This document shows positions 8,851 to 20,190 of a DNA stretch of 64,000 nucleotides, piece after piece. The stretch's first letter is position 1. Each line of letters starts with the position of its first letter. Both the position numbers and the translations under genes were made by a program. This DNA comes from Anaerolineales bacterium. Lineage in GTDB: Bacteria; Chloroflexota; Anaerolineae; Anaerolineales; Villigracilaceae. The stretch is taken from positions 1 to 64,000 of the forward strand of contig JAFGSI010000028.1 of NCBI GenBank assembly GCA_016934715.1, written 5' to 3'. The notes below the pieces were generated by a model, which did not search any database, was not told the DNA's origin, and worked only from the letters and a program-made list of their open reading frames with translations.

Positions 8851-8884
8851 AACAGGCAGATGGAATGCATCTGCCTGTTTGCTT
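8851..8884 (+). terminator. Rho-independent terminator after rpmE
   Basis: A perfect 12-bp stem, AACAGGCAGATG/CATCTGCCTGTT, with a five-base loop, followed by TTGCTT. It separates the ribosomal operon from tdk. Confidence 0.85.
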
Positions 8885-8917
8885 AATCAGATCCACCGGG
8901 AGTACGAAAGGGATATT

Positions 8918-9487
8918 ATGAGACATACCAACGGCTCTGTCGAAGTGGTCTGTGGTTCAATGTTCAGCGGCAAGACCGACGAGCTCATTCGCCGCCTGCG
9001 CCGGGCAGTGATCGCCAGGCAGAAGGTCCAGGTGTTCAAGCCGGCCATCGACGTGCGGTATGCCGTTGAGAAAGTGACTTCGCACGCCGGCAATGATTTC
9101 GCGGCTGCCCCGGTCCGGAAAGCGGCTGACATCCGTGACCGATTGGAGAAAGATGTGACGGTGGTTGCCATCGACGAGGCCCAATTCTTTGACGAGGAGA
9201 TCATCCCCCTGGTTGATGAACTGGCTGCCGCCGGGAGGCGGGTGATCGTCGCCGGGCTGGACACCGACTTCCGCGGTGAGCCCTTTGGGCCGGTCCCAGT
9301 GCTGATGGCCAAGGCCGAGCGGGTTGACAAACTCCAGGCCATCTGCATGGTCTGCGGCGACCATGCCTCACGGACCCAGCGGCTGGTCAACGGGAAGCCG
9401 GCCCGCTATGACGACCCGGTGGTCATCGTCGGTGCAGCAGAGATGTACGAAGCCCGCTGTCGCAGGCATCACGAGGTACCCCGCTAG
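8918..9487 (+). CDS. tdk: Thymidine kinase
   Basis: A 189-residue type II thymidine kinase, which phosphorylates thymidine in salvage. The P-loop GSMFSGKT lies at residues 13-20, DEAQFF is the Walker [14 protein letters not shown] is the substrate lasso region, and CMVCG plus CRRHH form the structural zinc site. The ATG at 8918 is chosen because GAAAGGGA precedes it and the homologous region begins at once; the upstream extension of the frame runs through the rpmE terminator. Confidence 0.95.
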   Translation: MRHTNGSVEVVCGSMFSGKTDELIRRLRRAVIARQKVQVFKPAIDVRYAVEKVTSHAGNDFAAAPVRKAADIRDRLEKDVTVVAIDEAQFFDEEIIPLVDELAAAGRRVIVAGLDTDFRGEPFGPVPVLMAKAERVDKLQAICMVCGDHASRTQRLVNGKPARYDDPVVIVGAAEMYEARCRRHHEVPR

Positions 9488-9527
9488 AGGGTGAGACCTC
9501 ACCCAAAGGAATGAGAAGCAGGCACTG

Positions 9528-10184
9528 ATGGTGGTTTTCGAGCAGTCCCTTTATGAGGCGATCGGGTGGGGTGGTTTGATTCAGGCTCTTGCCTGGCTGG
9601 TTATCGCCATAACAGGCTGGTGGTTCATCCTGCGGGCGAAACTGTTGAACTCGAATGCCCTGCTGATCCTGGCCGTGTCCCTGGCGTTGCTGGTCTTTGC
9701 CTATCCGGTTTACATCCTGCTGGGTGGGGTGGCGATTGTCATCGCATTTGGCGGAGGCGTTTTCCTCCTGCTACGTGCCTGGTGGGCAACACGCACCTAC
9801 CCTCAATCCGAGCCCGACAGCAGGGTCACGTCCATCATCATGACGGCCATTGTGTCGGCTGTGTTCTTCATCAGTCTATGGCTGATCCTGTCCGGTTATC
9901 AGGTTGTGAAGTCTAGTGCCCGGGAGCCATCCAGACTGTACGCGAGCGCGGAATTTCATCACGGCAACCAGGGCGGATTTGTCAGCTTCAGCACTGCCGA
10001 TACCTGGCTGAGAGCCGATCTGCCTTCTTCGGCGGTTGCGCTGATGGATGAGGGGGATTGTTATGAGATTGCATATTATGCGGGTCTATTCTCCAGCAAT
10101 GGGCAGATGACTGTTGTAGAAAAGGGTGGCCTTGTGGAGATCCTGATCGTGCGTGTGCAGGCAGCTACCGGCTGTGAACAATGA
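9528..10184 (+). CDS. Membrane protein of unknown function
   Basis: A 218-residue protein with about four hydrophobic helices in the first 125 residues (around 15-37, 45-60, 62-85 and 103-125). A polar C-terminal domain of about 90 residues contains two cysteines. No family is recognised. It sits between tdk and hpt, 40 bases after tdk and 13 bases before hpt, so it may be cotranscribed with these salvage genes; nothing in the protein links it to nucleotides. Confidence 0.7.
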   Translation: MVVFEQSLYEAIGWGGLIQALAWLVIAITGWWFILRAKLLNSNALLILAVSLALLVFAYPVYILLGGVAIVIAFGGGVFLLLRAWWATRTYPQSEPDSRVTSIIMTAIVSAVFFISLWLILSGYQVVKSSAREPSRLYASAEFHHGNQGGFVSFSTADTWLRADLPSSAVALMDEGDCYEIAYYAGLFSSNGQMTVVEKGGLVEILIVRVQAATGCEQ

Positions 10185-10197
10185 ACAAGGAGTTCGC

Positions 10198-10752
10198 ATG
10201 AACGACTACCGAAATTTTCTCTCCGAAATCCTGATCGACGAAGAGACACTGCAGCAGCGCGTGATCGAACTGGGAGAAGAGATCAGCCGTGATTATCGCG
10301 GCAAAGAGGGGCTGCTACTGGTCTGCATCCTGCGCGGCGGGATCACATTCATGGTCGATCTGATGCGCCGCATCGATGTTCCGCACATGATGGATTGCAT
10401 GGCGATCTCGTCCTACGGCGCTGGCAACTTTGAGTCAACCGGCAACGTGCGGGTCACCTACGACCTGCAGACCAATATCGCCGACAAGAATGTCCTGATC
10501 GTCGAGGATATTGTCGACAGCGGCCGGACCATCTCGCACGTCCTCGAGATGCTCCAGACCCGCCGTCCGGCCAGTCTCAAGATCTGTGCCCTGCTTGACA
10601 AGGCCGAACGCCGCGAGGCCGATGTGCCGATCGATTACCGAGGCTTTGTCATCCCGGACAAGTACGTCTTCGGCTATGGTCTGGACCTCGATGAGCATTA
10701 CCGCAACCTGCCCTTCGTGGCTGTGGTAGACTTGGAGAAATACAAGCCGTAG
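10198..10752 (+). CDS. hpt: Hypoxanthine (guanine) phosphoribosyltransferase
   Basis: A 184-residue type I phosphoribosyltransferase. The PRPP-binding loop VEDIVDSGRTI is at residues 102-112, the flexible-loop region SSYGAGNFESTG near 71-82, and the base-contacting PDKYVFGYGLDLDE near the end matches HPRT. It converts hypoxanthine or guanine to the nucleotide in purine salvage. The ATG at 10198 is preceded by AAGGAG; an upstream ATG would overlap the membrane protein gene. Confidence 0.95.
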   Translation: MNDYRNFLSEILIDEETLQQRVIELGEEISRDYRGKEGLLLVCILRGGITFMVDLMRRIDVPHMMDCMAISSYGAGNFESTGNVRVTYDLQTNIADKNVLIVEDIVDSGRTISHVLEMLQTRRPASLKICALLDKAERREADVPIDYRGFVIPDKYVFGYGLDLDEHYRNLPFVAVVDLEKYKP

Positions 10753-10937
10753 AATACAAGCGCTACTTTTGTTGCAGGCAATCGAGCGGGGCGGTGGACA
10801 ACAAGAGCGTCGCGAACGAATAGACTGTTGCTCAAGCCGGACGCGGACTGCGCGGACGGGTGAGCGCTCTGGGTGGCACACCCGATCCGATCTGGAGCCT
10901 GGCCCGGGCCTGGAATAAGGATAAACGCGAGATTGCC

Positions 10938-12449
10938 ATGATGCCGTCTTCCCCTCTGCTGGAATTTCCGCCCCTGCTGAACGATGTCCGTCACTTGCTG
11001 CCGGAAGACCTGACCGTCTATCTGGTCGGCGGGGCGGTTCGCGATGCCCTGCTGCGACGTCCGGTCCATGATCTGGACTTCGCCCTGGCCGAGGGCGGGA
11101 TTGCCCTGGCGCGCCGCATCGCCAAGGGTCTTGGGGCCGACTTCTATCCTCTCGACCCCGAACGGGATACCGGCCGGGTCATCGCCATCGCCCAGGATGG
11201 CGGCCGCATGGTGCTCGACTTCGCCGCCTTGCGCGGCCCCGACCTGGCTGAAGACCTGCTCGGCCGCGACTTCACCGTCAACGCCATTGCCTTGGACGTC
11301 CGTTCGGGCGAGATCTTCGATCCACTTGGGGGTGCCCGGGACCTGAAGGACAAGTGCCTGCGAGCCTGCTCGCCGTCGGCCTTCGCCGATGACCCGTTGC
11401 GCATCCTGCGGGCGGTCCGCCAGGCGGCCGAGCTCGACTTTCACATCCAACAAGAAACGCGCAGCGCCATGAAGACGGCCTCCGTCCTGTTGGGCGACGC
11501 CTCGCCCGAGCGCCTGCGCGATGAGCTGTTCCGTATCCTCGAAGGTCCCCGGCCGGCAGTCTGCCTGCGAGCCCTGGATCTGCTTGGGGCGCTCGAGCCG
11601 GTCCTGCCTGAACTGCCGGCCCTCAAGGGCGTGGACCAACCCGCTCCCCACGTCCACGACGTCTGGGAACACACCCTGGCGGTCGTCAGCCGTCTCGAGG
11701 CCATCCTGGATGTGCTGGCCCCCGGACATGATCCTGACCGCGGCGCCGATCTGTACAACGGGCTGCTGTCCTTGCGTCTCGGGCGTTACCGCCAGGAGAT
11801 CCGGGCCCATTTCGCTTCCGCCATCAACGTCAACCGCTCCCTGCGCGGCCTGTTGTTCTTCGCCGCCCTGTTCCATGATGTCGCCAAACCGGATACACTC
11901 CAGGTGGACGAGGTCGGTCAAGTACGCTTTTGGGGCCATGACCAGCAGGGGGCCGCTGCCGCCGCTGCCAGGGCCCGAACCCTGGCTTTGAGCAACGATG
12001 AGATCGAGCGGCTCGAGGCGGTGGTCCGCAATCACATGCGGGTTTTGTTCCACACCACCCGGCTGCTCAAGGAAAAGCGGGAGCCCAGCCGGCGGGCGAT
12101 CTATCGTTTCTTCCGCGCTGCCGGTCCGGCGGGGGTGGAACTCTGCCTGCTGGCGCTGGCCGACTTGCGGGCCACCTACGAGCAGACCCTGCCTCAGGAG
12201 ACCTGGAGCGCCGGCCTGGACGTGGTCCGCCTGCTGCTGGAGAACTGGTTCGAGAAGCGTGACGAGAGCATTGCCCCGCCGCCAGTGGTCAATGGCGACG
12301 AGTTGATGCTGGCGTTCACCCTCCCGCCCGGCCCGCGGATCGGCGAGCTGCTCGAGGCGATCCGCGAGGCTCAGGCGATGGGCCAGGTCACCACGAAAAA
12401 AGAAGCCCTGGCCCTGGCGAGGGAAAAGAATACCGAGAGCAGCGGCTGA
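10938..12449 (+). CDS. cca: CCA tRNA nucleotidyltransferase / poly(A) polymerase family protein with HD domain
   Basis: A 503-residue class II nucleotidyltransferase. YLVGGAVRDALL with HDLDF (residues 28-48) is the GG and DxD active site, RDFTVNAIALD and DPLRILRAVR are the head and neck motifs. A C-terminal HD-type domain has FHDVAKPDT and a preceding HDVWEH. It repairs or completes tRNA 3' CCA ends; the HD domain adds phosphohydrolase activity in some relatives. The start is one of two adjacent ATGs; the frame opens earlier (10860) without a better site. The 185 bases upstream hold no gene. Confidence 0.88.
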   Translation: MMPSSPLLEFPPLLNDVRHLLPEDLTVYLVGGAVRDALLRRPVHDLDFALAEGGIALARRIAKGLGADFYPLDPERDTGRVIAIAQDGGRMVLDFAALRGPDLAEDLLGRDFTVNAIALDVRSGEIFDPLGGARDLKDKCLRACSPSAFADDPLRILRAVRQAAELDFHIQQETRSAMKTASVLLGDASPERLRDELFRILEGPRPAVCLRALDLLGALEPVLPELPALKGVDQPAPHVHDVWEHTLAVVSRLEAILDVLAPGHDPDRGADLYNGLLSLRLGRYRQEIRAHFASAINVNRSLRGLLFFAALFHDVAKPDTLQVDEVGQVRFWGHDQQGAAAAAARARTLALSNDEIERLEAVVRNHMRVLFHTTRLLKEKREPSRRAIYRFFRAAGPAGVELCLLALADLRATYEQTLPQETWSAGLDVVRLLLENWFEKRDESIAPPPVVNGDELMLAFTLPPGPRIGELLEAIREAQAMGQVTTKKEALALAREKNTESSG

Positions 12450-12558
12450 GTTCGATGCTCTCGACCCGCGTCCGACCCTGTTCCAGGGCGATACGCATTC
12501 CAGGAACATCCGTTTCTCCCCGCCGGGCCAGGACTTCGTCACGTTGGAGGAGTGAAAC

Positions 12559-13095
12559 ATGGATATTGTTGTGTTCGATCTCGAGACCCAGAACCTGTTT
12601 GAAGATGTCGGCGGGCGTTACCCGGGCCGATTGCGCCTCTCCTGCGCGGTGACCTGGTCCTCGGTCCGCGGCGATTACGCCGTCTACTGGGAGAAGGACG
12701 TCCCGGCCCTGATCGCCGAGCTGAAGTCTGCCGGGCGAGTGGTTGGATTCAATCTCAAGGGATTCGATTACGAAGTGCTCAAGCCGTATGCGCCCACCGA
12801 GAAGTTGATCTACCTGCCGACCCTTGATATTATGGAAGACCTGGCCCGTACGCTCAGCTTCCGCCTGAGCCTGGACTCGGTCGCCCGGGCGACCCTGGGT
12901 GACACCAAGACCGCTGACGGCATCCAGGCGGTGAAATGGTTCCGGGAGGGCCAGCTCGATCTGCTGGCCGAGTACTGCAAGGCCGATGTCGATGTTACCC
13001 GGCGGGTGTACGAGTTCGGCTGTGAGAACGGCTTTGTCCAGTACTTCACCCGCCTGGGCAGCAAGCAGAAGGTCAAGGTGAACTGGAAATGTTAG
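12559..13095 (+). CDS. RNase H-fold 3'-5' exonuclease-like protein (DEDD type)
   Basis: A 178-residue protein with the DEDD layout: FDLET at residues 6-10 supplies Asp and Glu, GFNLKGFDYEVL near 64-75 the second Asp, and YCKADVDVT near 137-145 the last Asp block. Similar domains occur alone or at the end of DEAD-box helicases in Chloroflexota. It probably trims nucleic acid; the substrate is unknown. GGAGG precedes the ATG. It lies between cca and a hydrolase, with 22 bases to the latter. Confidence 0.8.
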   Translation: MDIVVFDLETQNLFEDVGGRYPGRLRLSCAVTWSSVRGDYAVYWEKDVPALIAELKSAGRVVGFNLKGFDYEVLKPYAPTEKLIYLPTLDIMEDLARTLSFRLSLDSVARATLGDTKTADGIQAVKWFREGQLDLLAEYCKADVDVTRRVYEFGCENGFVQYFTRLGSKQKVKVNWKC

Positions 13096-13117
13096 AATCC
13101 GGGTTGGCGAGGACTCG

Positions 13118-13888
13118 ATGAACACGGTGCATGTGAATGGCCTCGACCTGGCTTACGAGCGCCGCGGCCGTGGGGAAGTTCTGGTCCTGCTGCACGGCTT
13201 CCCGTTGGAGCACGGCATCTGGGATCCGCTCGTCCCGCTGCTGGAAGCGGACTTTGACCTGCTCCTGCCTGATCTGCGCGGCTTTGGTGCCTCGCAGGGC
13301 AGCCAGCCAGGCTTCGGTATCCCCGGCTACGTTGCCGATCTGGCCGGGTTGCTTGATCAGCAGGGCATCGAAAGAGCCTTCATCGCCGGCCACTCGATGG
13401 GTGGTTTTGTCGCGGCCGCCTTCTCTGCCGCCCACCCGGACCGGGTGGGCGGGCTGGCCCTGGTCGCCGCCCAGGTCGGGCTGGACTCGCCCGAGAAACT
13501 GGCCTCCCGTCAGGCGGTCGTCGCGCGGGTCCGGGCCGAGGGCGTGACACCGGTGGTGGAGAGCATGCCGCCGCTGCTTTCGTCCGACCCGGCTGTGCAG
13601 AACCAATTGAGCGAGATCATCCAGCGTCAGTCGGCCCGGGCAGTACTGGGGGGCCTGGAAGCGATGATCGCCCGAGGAGATTACACCCCGGCACTGCCCG
13701 GTTTCGACTTTCCGCTTGTGTTGATCTGCGGGCTGGCTGACCCGATCATTGCCCCGGAGCGCTTCCGGGAGATGCGGGCCCTGGCCCGCCGGGCCTGGTT
13801 GGTCGAACTGGAGGGCGTCGGTCACATGCCGATGATGGAAGCCCCGCCCGAAACTGCCGGGGCCTTGAAGAGGTTTCTCGATGGCTGA
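13118..13888 (+). CDS. Alpha/beta-fold hydrolase
   Basis: A 256-residue enzyme with oxyanion region LLHGFPLEHG near residue 25, nucleophile elbow GHSMGG (Ser93), acid in GLADPI, and catalytic His in GVGHMPMMEAP. The layout is that of small single-domain esterases, lactonases and haloperoxidase-like proteins; the substrate cannot be told. No signal peptide. Its last eight bases overlap the next small membrane protein gene. Confidence 0.88.
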   Translation: MNTVHVNGLDLAYERRGRGEVLVLLHGFPLEHGIWDPLVPLLEADFDLLLPDLRGFGASQGSQPGFGIPGYVADLAGLLDQQGIERAFIAGHSMGGFVAAAFSAAHPDRVGGLALVAAQVGLDSPEKLASRQAVVARVRAEGVTPVVESMPPLLSSDPAVQNQLSEIIQRQSARAVLGGLEAMIARGDYTPALPGFDFPLVLICGLADPIIAPERFREMRALARRAWLVELEGVGHMPMMEAPPETAGALKRFLDG

Positions 13889-14066
13889 AGATCGCGAAAA
13901 GAAAAAGGGAGTTCGAGCCCCTCTGGGAATGGGAGTCGGCCTTGGGATCGCCGTCGGGGCGGGGGTCGGTGTGGCGCTCGGCAATATCGCTTTTGGAGTC
14001 GGGGTGGGGTTGATTTTCGGCCTGCTGCTTGGCCTGCTGGCCGCCTGCCGCCAGAACAAGCAGTGA
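13881..14066 (+). CDS. Small glycine-rich membrane protein
   Basis: A 61-residue protein. A charged start (MAEDREKKKG) leads into a Gly/Val/Ala-rich hydrophobic stretch from about residue 16 to 54 that can form two closely packed helices with GxxxG-type spacing. It overlaps the end of the hydrolase gene by eight bases, is preceded by AGAGG, and is followed by a clear terminator. Function unknown. Confidence 0.7.
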   Translation: MAEDREKKKGVRAPLGMGVGLGIAVGAGVGVALGNIAFGVGVGLIFGLLLGLLAACRQNKQ

Positions 14067-14080
14067 TCTGGTCATGAAAA

Positions 14081-14111
14081 AGACCGCCTCATGGCGAGGC
14101 GGTCTCCTCTT
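14081..14111. terminator. Bidirectional terminator
   Basis: A 10-bp perfect stem AGACCGCCTC/GAGGCGGTCT with a five-base loop, preceded by AAAA and followed by CCTCTTTTTT. It serves the plus-strand hydrolase run and the converging zinc-ribbon gene. Confidence 0.85.
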
Positions 14112-14124
14112 TTTTCCCTTGTTT

Positions 14125-14439
14125 CTAGTCCGCGACTTTTCCGACGATGGCGGTCTCCTGCAGCACCGGCTCGTAGAAGCAGCGGCAGCCGTTCTCGTGC
14201 GAGCAGCCCGGATGGGGCAGGGAGGGGACCTCGTTCTTCGGATAAGTCCTGAGCAGTTCATAGCAATACGGGCAGGCGTCGTGGGCCACGGTCACGCGCA
14301 CGGCCCGGACGCGCGGGTTGGCCTGCATGCGCTGGAGGGCCACAGCAGTAGTCGAAAATTTCACCAGGTCAGCGCCGCAGTGGACGCAGGCTGCGGCGGT
14401 GTCGGGGGAAGATGCATTGCACTTGGAACAGGTCTGCAC
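14125..14439 (-). CDS. Small zinc-ribbon protein of unknown function
   Basis: A 104-residue protein. It begins with a zinc ribbon (CSKC...CVHC, residues 4-21). A second cysteine-rich part follows, with CPYC near 56 and a CSHENGCRCF block near 80, so it may bind a second metal. No catalytic motif. AGGAGG lies close before the ATG. It stands alone between two terminators. Confidence 0.75.
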   Translation of the reverse strand: MQTCSKCNASSPDTAAACVHCGADLVKFSTTAVALQRMQANPRVRAVRVTVAHDACPYCYELLRTYPKNEVPSLPHPGCSHENGCRCFYEPVLQETAIVGKVAD

Positions 14440-14479
14440 GGGGTTCCTCCTGTGGTTTTCCCCAATTGTACCGCAGAGA

Positions 14480-14506
14480 AAAGAAAAACGCAGGCCGGGG
14501 CCTGCG
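14480..14506 (-). terminator. Terminator after the response-regulator gene
   Basis: CGCAGGCC/GGCCTGCG with a two-base loop; on the minus strand it is followed by TTTTTCTTTTC, a good U-tract. It lies about 90 bases after the response-regulator stop. Confidence 0.7.
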
Positions 14507-14520
14507 CGTTCTTAGGACTT

Positions 14521-14587
14521 GTGTAAAAACAACTTCCGTTTCTTGGCCGAATGTTTCTCGTAAAAAGTAGGGAAGTTTTTCTTACAC
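14521..14587. repeat. 17-bp inverted repeat downstream of the response regulator
   Basis: GTGTAAAAACAACTTCC (14521-14537) and GGAAGTTTTTCTTACAC (14571-14587) pair with two mismatches around a 33-base AT-rich spacer. It lies between the regulator stop and its terminator. It may be an extra 3' UTR structure or a small mobile-repeat remnant. Confidence 0.5.
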
Positions 14588-14593
14588 GGCTAC

Positions 14594-15019
14594 TTAGGCG
14601 CTCGAACCGGCCCGGGCCGGTTGGGTTTTGAGCTTGGCGTGACCGTTCTTTCCATTCTCGGCTGCCCTGCGGGTCAGCATGTTGATACGGGCGATCAGTA
14701 GGCTGCTCGAAGCTGGCTTGACCAGGTAATCGTCGGCGCCGGCATCCAGGGCTGCGGCCACATAAGTGGGATTGTCGAGCGCCGAGAGGATCAGGATCGG
14801 GGAGTGGGTGAATCTGCGCATTTCGCTGCAGACCTGGATCCCGTCCATTCCAGGCATCATCAGGTCGAGGATGATGATATCCGGGTTCTGCGCCTGGGCA
14901 ATCTTGAGGCCTTCGATCCCGGAGTGAACGGTGAGGACTTCGAAACCCTGCGGCTTGAGCAGCAGGGTCAAGAGGTCTGTAGTCGCGGGTTCATCATCGA
15001 TGACGAGAACTTTGGTCAT
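14594..15019 (-). CDS. Single-domain response regulator
   Basis: A 141-residue receiver domain. Acidic pocket D8/D9, phosphoacceptor D52 in LDLMMPGMDG, switch Ser79 in LILSA and Lys101 in YLVKPASS are all present. The remaining 25 residues are a basic, probably disordered tail, with no DNA-binding or enzymatic output. No histidine kinase lies nearby, so the partner is encoded elsewhere. It is divergent from ppdK. Confidence 0.93.
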   Translation of the reverse strand: MTKVLVIDDEPATTDLLTLLLKPQGFEVLTVHSGIEGLKIAQAQNPDIIILDLMMPGMDGIQVCSEMRRFTHSPILILSALDNPTYVAAALDAGADDYLVKPASSSLLIARINMLTRRAAENGKNGHAKLKTQPARAGSSA

Positions 15020-15216
15020 ATTTTCTCCAAATTGTTACTGCAATTATCTCCTAGTTTAGCACGTTTCAACTTTGCAGGTGCTTTACAATACGCAACGAAT
15101 GCAACGAATTATTGGCGCCCGGGTTTCCAGGTTTGTGGTAAACTTTCCGGTTGATGCGTTTGTGACGGTATACACATGAGTTGTCTTGACTCATAGATCA
15201 ATTGAAGGAGGCCATC

Positions 15217-17976
<2,760 letters not shown>

Positions 17977-17981
17977 TTTTT

Positions 17982-18013
17982 ACCCAGGGGCGGCCGGTCG
18001 GCCGCCCCTGGGT
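17982..18013. other. Strong 15-bp hairpin after ppdK
   Basis: ACCCAGGGGCGGCCG and CGGCCGCCCCTGGGT pair perfectly around two bases. It is followed by GATCTTAACTT rather than a U-tract, and the T run (TTTTT) lies before it. It is probably a transcript-end or mRNA-protecting structure. Confidence 0.6.
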
Positions 18014-18148
18014 GATCTTAACTTGCCCTTTTGGAATTTCGACGACCGGTGCTTTCCGGGCGTCTTTTCCCGCCATACCAGGAAGTGAATTCTTGTTTGG
18101 ACGCCCGAAAACCACAACATCGTTCGCGAATGACCTGCTGGTCCAGGC

Positions 18149-19333
18149 TTAAAGCAAGACCAGCTCTTTCTGAGGGGGGCTCAAGAATTCCGCGCCGTCC
18201 GAAGTGATGATAACGTCCTCCTCCAGCCCGATGTAACCGTACCCGGGTACCGCCAGCCCCGGCTCGACGGTGTAGACCTGCCCCTCTTCGAGCAGGCCCT
18301 GCGGGGCCTGACCGTATTTCTCCCACAGCGGGCCGAGCATCGTCCCACCATCGTGGGCGGCGCGGCCCAGGCTGTGGCCGGTGCCGTACAGGTACTCCGG
18401 ATAGCCCGCTGCAGTGACGATCCCCCGGGCGACGCTGTCCACCTCCACGCCGCGCATGCCGGGTTTCATTGCTTTGACGGCCTCCTGGATCGCCTGTACG
18501 ATGGTTTCGAAACCGCGTCGGACCTCGCAGGGGGCTTCGATCTCCCCGGATCTCCGCAGGTAGACCATGCGCTGGATGTCAGAGCAGTACTCTTCCTGCA
18601 GGACGCCGAAGTCGAAGTGGACCAGGTGCCCAGGAGTCAGGACAATCTCGGTCGGTGCGGCATGCCCGACTGGCGAATCGGGCCCGGCATTGACCGCCGG
18701 GCAGTGGTCCCAGTCCCAAGCCGGGCCCAGGTTGCGGGTGCTGATCTGGTCATGCATGAAGTCGGCCACCTGCTTCTCGGTCATGCCAGGCCGCATGTAC
18801 TCGAAGGTCTGGCGGTAGATCGCTTCGGTCGTGTCCACCGCCTGACGGATGCGGCTGGCCTCGGCGGGGGTCTTGCGGCCGCGCAGGGCGGCGATGACCG
18901 CCTCGGCTGAAACCAGACGGTCGGCGAACGGCGTTCCGGCCAGGTAACCGGTCAGGACAGTGTACAGGCCGTGGGTCAGGCCGTCGGCGGACGGGTCGTT
19001 GACCGAAGTGTTGATCGCGATCTGGCGTGGGTTCAACCGCTCCAGGGTCCGAATCAGATCGTCCCTGATCGACTGGTCGTAAGCGACGATCTCGCTGTAG
19101 GCCTCCAGCCGACGGGCGGTGTCGGACTCGAGCCGGCCAAGGATGGCGATCCGCTCCCCGGTGAGGGTCAGGATCAGGGCTGAATGCCAGGTCAGCGTCC
19201 GTCCGTAGATCAGCGGCAGGACCGGGTCCTCGACCGCGCTGGTCTCGCGCACAAAGGTCAGCCAGAGGTCAATGTCTTTCTCACCCAGGATTTCAATTGC
19301 CTGGGCGACTTTTTCCTGGATCAAGGTTGGCAT
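18149..19333 (-). CDS. M24-family metallopeptidase (Xaa-Pro peptidase-like)
   Basis: A 394-residue pita-bread-fold peptidase. The N-terminal creatinase-like domain runs to about residue 160. Metal ligands can be read in order: HFDFG (Asp), CSDIQ (Asp), GTGHSLGRAAHDGG (His), YTVEPG (Glu) and GLEEDV (Glu). Aminopeptidase P or prolidase activity is likely. No signal peptide, so cytoplasmic. It lies 12 bases after the exported SH3-like lipoprotein gene on the same strand. Confidence 0.9.
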   Translation of the reverse strand: MPTLIQEKVAQAIEILGEKDIDLWLTFVRETSAVEDPVLPLIYGRTLTWHSALILTLTGERIAILGRLESDTARRLEAYSEIVAYDQSIRDDLIRTLERLNPRQIAINTSVNDPSADGLTHGLYTVLTGYLAGTPFADRLVSAEAVIAALRGRKTPAEASRIRQAVDTTEAIYRQTFEYMRPGMTEKQVADFMHDQISTRNLGPAWDWDHCPAVNAGPDSPVGHAAPTEIVLTPGHLVHFDFGVLQEEYCSDIQRMVYLRRSGEIEAPCEVRRGFETIVQAIQEAVKAMKPGMRGVEVDSVARGIVTAAGYPEYLYGTGHSLGRAAHDGGTMLGPLWEKYGQAPQGLLEEGQVYTVEPGLAVPGYGYIGLEEDVIITSDGAEFLSPPQKELVLL

Positions 19334-19345
19334 GCTCTCCGCTCC

Positions 19346-20167
19346 TCAAGGGTTGGCTGCTGGCCAGGGGATGGTCGCCGGTGTGGTGTAACCATGTTTT
19401 TCGACGGTGTAGATCTGGCCGTAGGATGGGTAGGCGCAGCCCGGTTCGTCCCGAACGGTGTAGCTGGTGACGTACTGGTTGTTCAGAGTCCCTTCGCCGA
19501 CAGTCCACCAGATGTAGGCCCCGTCCTGGCAGACGAACATCTCGATAAAGTAGCCGCGGTCGTCATCTTCGGTCATCCAGACCGGGTCCCAGGTGATGGT
19601 CACCTGGTCTCCCTGGCGGCTGGCCCGGACGTTGGTTGGCGGCCCATAGAGGGCGCTTGGCCCGGGCATGTTTACGCCGGGACCTCTGACGACATAGATC
19701 AGGCTGACATCGCCGCTGGTCACCTGGACGACCGATGGGGCCACCCAGCAGAAATAGGACAGTTTGTCAAATCTGACCTGCAGCCAGCCGTTGTATGGGC
19801 TGCGGCCGCGCACCGTGCCGAGGTCGCCCTGGTACAGGTCTGCGGCGTGCAGGTAGGCTGTCGAAGGACCGTAGCGGCAGTGGGCCATGGCCACGCTGAC
19901 GACCACATCGGGGAAGTCGTAGGTCGCTGTGGGGGTGATCGTGAAGGTGGGGGTGATGGTCGGAGTATCGGTGAGGGTCGGGGTACGCGTGAATGTGGGC
20001 GTAAGGGTCGGTGTGGCTGTGGCCGTATTGGTGGGGGTGAATGTCTCGGTCCACATGGCTGCCGTAGCCGTGCGGGCGGTAGCGGTCAGGGTCGCCTGTT
20101 GCTCTGGCGAGGGCCCGCAGCCGATCAGCAGGAAAGGCAGGACGAGAAGGATGAGGGTCTGTTTCAC
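19346..20167 (-). CDS. Lipoprotein with Thr/Pro linker and SH3-like and FnIII-like regions
   Basis: A 273-residue protein. Signal peptide with lipobox LLIGC (Cys17), then a low-complexity TPT-rich linker (about 40-85), which at DNA level is an imperfect short-period repeat around 19,920-20,045. VSVAMAHCRYGPSTAYL to about residue 145 has the bacterial SH3 pattern, and TNVRASRQGDQVTITWDPV resembles a fibronectin III strand pair. It is probably a cell-surface binding protein; the ligand is unknown. Confidence 0.8.
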   Translation of the reverse strand: MKQTLILLVLPFLLIGCGPSPEQQATLTATARTATAAMWTETFTPTNTATATPTLTPTFTRTPTLTDTPTITPTFTITPTATYDFPDVVVSVAMAHCRYGPSTAYLHAADLYQGDLGTVRGRSPYNGWLQVRFDKLSYFCWVAPSVVQVTSGDVSLIYVVRGPGVNMPGPSALYGPPTNVRASRQGDQVTITWDPVWMTEDDDRGYFIEMFVCQDGAYIWWTVGEGTLNNQYVTSYTVRDEPGCAYPSYGQIYTVEKHGYTTPATIPWPAANP

Positions 20168-20190
20168 GGCAGTTCCTTGGGGCAGGTGGG

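Noticed and set aside
10850-10920. GGGTGGCACACCC before cca as a T-box antiterminator
   Set aside because: It only loosely resembles the T-box sequence, lacks the specifier stem layout, and cca is not a usual T-box target; it is a simple hairpin.
12450-12558. Protein-like minus frame between cca and the exonuclease gene (RRGETDVPGMRIALEQG)
   Set aside because: Open only as part of a longer shadow frame, no start or ribosome site, and no family recognised.
10698-12560. 620-codon open frame antisense to cca
   Set aside because: Shadow of a high-GC gene; no ribosome site or domain.
19920-20050. Short-period repeat as a possible CRISPR or satellite
   Set aside because: It encodes the Thr/Pro linker of a lipoprotein; units are 6 bases and irregular.
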